From positions 44,643-108,642 of the forward strand of contig NZ_OLMK01000006.1 of the NCBI RefSeq assembly GCF_900290235.1: DNA of 64,000 nt, in the 5' to 3' direction. Position 1 is the first letter of the stretch. Each line of letters begins with the position of its first letter. The position numbers were made by a program, and so were the translations under genes. Shown here in pieces: positions 60,128 to 64,000 of the stretch. The notes beneath the pieces were generated by a model. That model did not search any database. It worked only from the letters and a program-made list of their open reading frames with translations, and had not been told where the DNA came from. Origin of the DNA: Streptomyces sp. MA5143a. GTDB lineage: Bacteria; Actinomycetota; Actinomycetes; Streptomycetales; Streptomycetaceae.

Positions 60128-61375
60128 GTGGGCTCGGGAGGGCTGGAGCTGCCTCCTGGTGACGCGGGCGACACGGGTCACGAGGGGAACTCCACAGATG
60201 TCCCGCCCGGCGCGGTGTCCCTGGCACGGCCGATGGAGACGGGATCCATCGGCCCGGAACTGGACTGGAACGCCGAGGCCTGGCTCGAGGTGCGTACCCG
60301 CGCCCAGCGGGCCGGCCGCGCCTACATCTGGCTGAACCTCGTCGAACAGCGGCTGCGCGCCGTCGTGGCCGCCGTGCTGCGCCCCATCTACGAACCGGTG
60401 CACGGCGACGACTGGGTCGTGGCCGCCGCGGGCCCCGCCGGACAGGAGTGGGTGCAGCGCGCCGTCGCGGTCCGCGAGGTCAGCCGCCGCAAGGGCTATC
60501 TGCTGGACCCGGCCGACGACAACGTCCTCAGCTTCCTCACGCTGCCCCAGCTGCGCGAGCTGATGGTCCAGCACTGGCCCTGCTTCGAGCCGTACGTCGA
60601 CGAGCGGCGCGACGTGGAACTGGCCCTCGACGAGCTGGAGGTCACCCGCAACGTCGTCTCCCGCAACCGGGCCCTGTCCGAGGCCGTGCTCGCCCAGGCC
60701 GAGCGGGCCTCGGCGAAGCTGCTGGAGATACTCGGCGCGGGCAGTGACGTCCCCTCGGCGCGCCGGCTGCCCGTCGACGCGGTGGAGGACCTGATCGGCG
60801 ACCGGTACGCCGACGTCGTCGCCGTCCACCCCGACCGGGTGCGGCTGCTGCGGCAGTTCCCCGCCGAGGACCTCTTCGGTGGCGCCCGCCGCCTCGACGC
60901 CATCGGCATAGGCCTCAATCTGCTGGTGCAGAACTTCTCCGGGCGGCGGCTGGTCCGGCTCGCCGAGTCCGGATGCCGGGTCAGGCTGCTGTTCCTCAAC
61001 CCGGCCTCCAGCGCGGTCAAGCGCCGGGAGCGGGAACTCGGTATAAAGCGGGGCGAACTCAGCCGGGCCGTCGAGATGAACATCCTGCACATGCGCCGGG
61101 TCCGCTCCCGGCTGCGCGACCCCGGGGCCTTCGAGATCCAGGTCTTCGACGAGACGCCCCGCTTCACCGCCTACCTCGTGGACGGCGACGGTTCGGACGG
61201 CGTCGCCGTCGTCCAGACCTATCTGCGCCGTACCCGCGGCATGGAGGCGCCGGTGCTGGTGCTGCGCGGCGGCAACCGGGTGCTCAAGGCGGATGAGAAC
61301 GGCGAAGTCGGGCTTTTCGATACGTATCGCGAGGAGTTCGAAGTGGCCTGGGCCGACTCGCGCCCGGTGTCCTGA
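60128..61375 (+). CDS. SAV2148-like HEPN-domain protein
   Basis: 415 aa from a GTG at 60128. Strongly conserved in Streptomyces as the SAV2148 family. The N-terminal 60 residues are Gly/Pro-rich. The helical middle (RAQRAGRAYIWLNLVEQRLR ... VQHWPCFEPYVDERRDVELAL ... LEVTRNVVSRNRALSEAVL) is the HEPN-like part, and RNVVSRNRALSE may hold the Arg-containing active-site region seen in HEPN RNases. The C-terminal half (RLVRLAESGCRVRLLFLNPA ... FTAYLVDGDGSDGVAVVQTY) resembles phospholipase-D-like sensor domains. Function unproven; an RNase or stress role is inferred from the fold. Confidence 0.8.
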   Translation: MGSGGLELPPGDAGDTGHEGNSTDVPPGAVSLARPMETGSIGPELDWNAEAWLEVRTRAQRAGRAYIWLNLVEQRLRAVVAAVLRPIYEPVHGDDWVVAAAGPAGQEWVQRAVAVREVSRRKGYLLDPADDNVLSFLTLPQLRELMVQHWPCFEPYVDERRDVELALDELEVTRNVVSRNRALSEAVLAQAERASAKLLEILGAGSDVPSARRLPVDAVEDLIGDRYADVVAVHPDRVRLLRQFPAEDLFGGARRLDAIGIGLNLLVQNFSGRRLVRLAESGCRVRLLFLNPASSAVKRRERELGIKRGELSRAVEMNILHMRRVRSRLRDPGAFEIQVFDETPRFTAYLVDGDGSDGVAVVQTYLRRTRGMEAPVLVLRGGNRVLKADENGEVGLFDTYREEFEVAWADSRPVS

Positions 61376-61435
61376 CCCGTGCCGCGCCCCCGGACGGGCC
61401 CTGTACCGGCCCTCGCGGCGGCACCGCAGCGGCCT

Positions 61436-61471
61436 GCGTCGGCTCCCGCGTCGGCTCCCGCGTCGGCTCCC
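61436..61471. repeat. Three 12-bp tandem repeats
   Basis: GCGTCGGCTCCC three times in perfect tandem (61436-61447, 61448-61459, 61460-61471) in the gap between the HEPN gene and the exonuclease gene. Confidence 0.85.
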
Positions 61472-61579
61472 GGAGCGGCTGCCGGGTGGCGGTAGGCGGA
61501 ACGCGGTCCTCGGATTGTCAGTGGCGCATGCGATGGTGGTGACCACTGGGGGAAAGCACCACCAAGAAGGGGGGCCAGC

Positions 61580-62305
61580 ATGGGTTGGCACCGGCAACTG
61601 CTGATCGGCTTCGACCTGGAGACCACCGGGACGGACCCGCGCGAGGCGCGCATCGTCACCGGGGCGGTGATCGAGGTCAAGGACGGGGAGCCGGTCGGCC
61701 ACCGGGAGTGGCTCGCCGACCCGGGCATCGAGATCCCGGAGGAGGCGGTGGCGGTGCACGGCATCACCAACGCCCGTGCGACGGCCGAGGGCAGACCCGC
61801 CGACCAGGTCGCCGACGCCATCGCCGACGTCCTCGTCTCCTACTGGAAGACCGGCGTCCCGGTCGTGGCGTACAACGCGGCCTTCGACCTCACCCTGCTC
61901 TCCGCGGAGTTGCGCCGCCACGGGCTGCCGTCCCTGCGGGACCGCCTGGGCGGCCAGGACCCCGCCCCCGTCATCGACCCGTACACCATCGACCGCTCCG
62001 TGGACCGCTACCGCCGGGGCAAACGCAACCTCGAAGCGGTCTGTGCCGAGTACGGCGTCCCCCTCGACGCCGCGCACGACGCCTCCGCGGACGCCCTGGC
62101 CGCCGCCCGGCTCGCCCGGGCGATAGCCGGCCGCCACCCCAAGGTGGCCGCCCTCGGCCCCGCCGAGCTGCACCGCCGTCAGATCGAGTGGTATGCCGCA
62201 TGGGCGGCCGACTTCCAGGACTTCCTCCGCCGCAAGGGCAACGCGGACGCGGTGGTGGACGCGACCTGGCCCCTGCGCGAGCCGGCGGACGAGACGGTCC
62301 GCTAG
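61580..62305 (+). CDS. DEDDh 3'-5' exonuclease (DnaQ/epsilon-like)
   Basis: 241 aa. AAGAAGGGGGG precedes the ATG. Exo I IGFDLETTGTDP (D11, E13), Exo II VVAYNAAFDLTLLSAEL with the third Asp, and Exo III AAHDASADALAAARLA with the catalytic His and last Asp are all present, so it belongs to the DEDDh branch. It is a stand-alone proofreading-type or RNase T-like exonuclease, not fused to a polymerase. The upstream gap has a 12-bp repeat array. Confidence 0.93.
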   Translation: MGWHRQLLIGFDLETTGTDPREARIVTGAVIEVKDGEPVGHREWLADPGIEIPEEAVAVHGITNARATAEGRPADQVADAIADVLVSYWKTGVPVVAYNAAFDLTLLSAELRRHGLPSLRDRLGGQDPAPVIDPYTIDRSVDRYRRGKRNLEAVCAEYGVPLDAAHDASADALAAARLARAIAGRHPKVAALGPAELHRRQIEWYAAWAADFQDFLRRKGNADAVVDATWPLREPADETVR

Positions 62306-62365
62306 GAACGCTCCCTCCCGACGGACCGATCACGGACGCACCACGGATCGACACACGGACGCACC

Positions 62366-62400
62366 ACCGATCGACGCACCGATCGACGCACCGATCGACC
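62366..62400. repeat. Three 12-bp tandem repeats in the exonuclease-GNAT gap
   Basis: ACCGATCGACGC units at 62366-62377, 62378-62389 and a partial third at 62390-62400; more degenerate GGATCGACACACGGACGC copies precede them. Perfect CGATCG palindromes recur at each unit. Confidence 0.8.
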
Positions 62401-62428
62401 ACGGACCGACCTGGAGAGCGAGCAGCCG

Positions 62429-62896
62429 GTGATCTCTCTGCGCCAGACACATGACAGCGACGTGCCCCACTTCTGGGCGCACCAGTCCGACCCGGACGCG
62501 CAGTACGCCGCCGCCTTCACCGGCAAGTACCACTACGACCGGGCCGAGTTCGACGCCCATTGGGCGCGGATCCGCGCCGACACCGGCATCGTGCAGCGAA
62601 CGATCCTGGCCGACGGCGAGGTGGTCGGCCAGATCGCGGTCTTCGGCCCGCCGGACGAACGCGAGGTCACCTACTGGATCGACCGCGCCCACTGGGGCCG
62701 GGGCATGGCCACCGCCGCGCTGACCGCTTTGGTGGACCTCGTCCCGGAGCGGCCGCTGTACGCCCACGCGGCCGCCGACAACACCGGCTCGATCCGGGTC
62801 CTGGAGAAGTGCGGCTTCGCCGTCACCGGACACGACCGGGGCTTCGCCCTGGCGAGAGCGGCCGAGATCGACGAAGTGACCCTCACCCTGACCTGA
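62429..62896 (+). CDS. GNAT-family N-acetyltransferase
   Basis: 155 aa from a GTG at 62429, 12 nt after GGAG. The acetyl-CoA-binding motif A is seen as WIDRAHWGRGMATAALTALV (R/Q-x-x-G-x-G/A pattern), followed by LYAHAAADNTGSIRVLEKCGF, typical of the RimJ/RimL-like branch. The N-terminal SLRQTHDSDVPHFWAHQSD is characteristic too. Substrate unknown. It may be transcribed with the exonuclease gene 120 bp upstream. Confidence 0.9.
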   Translation: MISLRQTHDSDVPHFWAHQSDPDAQYAAAFTGKYHYDRAEFDAHWARIRADTGIVQRTILADGEVVGQIAVFGPPDEREVTYWIDRAHWGRGMATAALTALVDLVPERPLYAHAAADNTGSIRVLEKCGFAVTGHDRGFALARAAEIDEVTLTLT

Positions 62897-62898
62897 GT

Positions 62899-62958
62899 CC
62901 CGCGGTCAGACCCGTGGTCAGACCCGTGGTCAGACCCGCGGTCAGACCCGCGGTCAGA
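62899..62958. repeat. Five 12-bp tandem repeats between convergent genes
   Basis: CCCGCGGTCAGA / CCCGTGGTCAGA units at 62899-62910, 62911-62922, 62923-62934, 62935-62946 and 62947-62958. The last unit includes the stop codon of the phosphotransferase gene. Confidence 0.85.
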
Positions 62959-63817
62959 AGGGATACCAGCGCACGGTCTCGTCCCCGTCGCGCAGGGAGG
63001 CGACCCGGCGTTCGAACTCCGCCAGCGCCTTGGGGTTGCTCGGCGCGTGCTGGGCCACCCAGGCACAGCTGGCCGTCTCCCGGGCACCGCGCAGCACGGA
63101 ACAGCCCTCCCACGCGCGCACGTCCCAGCCGTAGGCGTCGGTGAAGGCGTCGTACTCCTCGGTCGGCAGCCCGTAGCGGTCGTGGGACAGCGCCATGACG
63201 ACGAGGTCGTGCTCGCGCAGATCGCCGGAGAAGGTCTCCAGGTCGACCAGGAGCGGGCCGTCGGGCCCGACATGGACGTTGCGGGGCAGGGCGTCGCCGT
63301 GGATGGGCCCCGGCGGCAGATGGGGGACGAGGGCTGCCGCGGCCGCCGCGAAGCCGTCGCGGCGCTCCCGCAGATACGCGGCGTCGGCCGGGTCGACGGC
63401 GTCGCCCGCGAGACGCAGCCAGCGCTCGACCCCGCCCAGCAGTTCCCGGCGCGGAAGGTCGACCTCGGGGGAGGGCAGCGAGTGGACCAACCGCAGCAGT
63501 TCGGCCACATCACGGGCGCCCGCGGGCCGTACGGGGTCGGGCAGCCGGTGCCACACCGTCACCGGGTGCCCCTCCACGAGCAGCGCCTCGGCCTCGGCCG
63601 CCCGCACCGCCGGGACACCCGCCCCGGCGAGCCAGGCCGCGATCCGCAGCTCACGCCGGGCCCGGTCGAGGAGCTCGGCGTCGCGGCCCACCTTGACCAC
63701 CAGGTCACCGGCGGCGAACACCGCGTTCTCGCCCAGCGCGAGCAGCCGCGCGTCCCGGGCCGCGCCGGGCAGTACGCCCGACGCCACCAGTACGTCCCGT
63801 GCCCGTGCCTCGTCCAT
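62954..63817 (-). CDS. Aminoglycoside/hydroxyurea-type phosphotransferase family protein
   Basis: 287 aa. The N-lobe has GENAVFAAGDLVVKVGRD (nucleotide loop and Lys), and the catalytic loop is intact: PIHGDALPRNVHV (HxDxxxxN, about 174-181) followed by LLVDLETFSGDLREHDL, the metal-binding Asp. This contrasts with the degenerate loop of the APH-fold protein at 47999. The family includes small-molecule kinases for antibiotics, choline or amino sugars; the substrate is not identifiable. Its stop codon lies inside the 12-bp repeat array shared with the convergent GNAT gene. Confidence 0.9.
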   Translation of the reverse strand: MDEARARDVLVASGVLPGAARDARLLALGENAVFAAGDLVVKVGRDAELLDRARRELRIAAWLAGAGVPAVRAAEAEALLVEGHPVTVWHRLPDPVRPAGARDVAELLRLVHSLPSPEVDLPRRELLGGVERWLRLAGDAVDPADAAYLRERRDGFAAAAAALVPHLPPGPIHGDALPRNVHVGPDGPLLVDLETFSGDLREHDLVVMALSHDRYGLPTEEYDAFTDAYGWDVRAWEGCSVLRGARETASCAWVAQHAPSNPKALAEFERRVASLRDGDETVRWYPF

Positions 63818-63948
63818 CCGTCGCCTCCGTGTCCGGCCCCGCCCGTACGGCCGACGCTCCCCCGCGGGAGGTCGGGTTCACGCCATTGCCGGGTCAGTCT
63901 CGCATTCGCACAGGTCGGACCGTGTGCGCGGTGTCTTGACGGCCTGTC

Positions 63949-64000
63949 ATGCCCTCAGCCCTGACGGACATGACCGTGGCGACCGCGACGCCGAAGCGTC
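63949..64000 (+). CDS. Possible 5' end of a gene running off the right edge
   Basis: An ATG at 63949 opens a frame to the window edge (MPSALTDMTVATATPK), with TTGACG at 63936-63941 upstream and a further ATG at 63970. Only 17 codons are visible, so neither the product nor the start can be settled. Confidence 0.25.
   Translation, partial: MPSALTDMTVATATPKR

Noticed and set aside
62899..62958. CRISPR array, because of regular short repeats
   Set aside because: The 12-bp units are directly adjacent with no spacers, so they are simple tandem repeats.

Overview
The window is high-GC (roughly 70-75%) chromosomal DNA of a Streptomyces. The evidence is two conservons (histidine kinase / roadblock / DUF742 / GTPase), an HTH-DUF397 pair, a DUF574 methyltransferase, a two-domain geosmin synthase, an SSI-type protease inhibitor, the TreX/TreY/TreZ trehalose enzymes and paired DUF6230/DUF6114 genes. 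I found no tRNA, rRNA, CRISPR array, insertion sequence or prophage. All calls come from reading the sequence; no database search was run.

Layout. 1-3.2 kb: the 3' part of a flavin oxidoreductase, then a compact three-gene envelope set (Ala-rich protein, holin-family protein, DUF3618). 3.5-10.4 kb: a galactoside-use locus of MFS permease, two GH35 beta-galactosidases and a LacI regulator. A perfect 14-bp LacI-type palindrome sits in the promoter of the permease gene. 10.4-17.7 kb: a signalling block with a DUF574 methyltransferase, DUF397 + XRE regulator, an anti-sigma-like ATPase and conservon 1 (reverse strand). 17.9-23.4 kb: a small cryptic biosynthetic locus with a KS-ACP protein whose acyltransferase domain is missing, a stand-alone adenylation enzyme and a flavin oxidoreductase. 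Two tandem 15-bp palindromes lie upstream of it. 23.9-26.2 kb: a GAF sensor and an AraC regulator.

26.4-32.8 kb: conservon 2 (forward strand) ends with a P450 that lacks the ExxR motif, as described for CYP157. It faces a normal CYP154-like P450 on the other strand across a large inverted repeat. A 16-bp sequence upstream of conservon 2 recurs upstream of a small gene beyond the second P450, at the same distance from a -10-like hexamer. 32.8-38.6 kb: the DUF6114/DUF6230 pair and secreted proteins (unknown exported protein, membrane-anchored AA10 LPMO, S8 protease with P-domain). 38.7-48.9 kb: mixed metabolism and regulation, including a DUF89 phosphatase, geosmin synthase, class-I amidotransferase, LysR regulator, PDZ membrane protein, metallophosphoesterase, Xaa-Pro-type peptidase and a phosphotransferase-fold protein without the catalytic Asp.

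49.3-59.8 kb: treX-treY and treZ on the reverse strand. They are separated by an island with a DUF1707-FHA protein, an M14 carboxypeptidase translationally coupled to an SSI-type inhibitor with Gln at P1, and a tail-to-tail M14 paralogue. 60-64 kb: a SAV2148-like HEPN protein, a DEDDh exonuclease, a GNAT acetyltransferase and a phosphotransferase. The gaps here carry short 12-14-bp tandem repeats. Dispersed GCGCAGTTCCCCGCGCCCCT-type repeats recur at three places, mostly between convergent genes.
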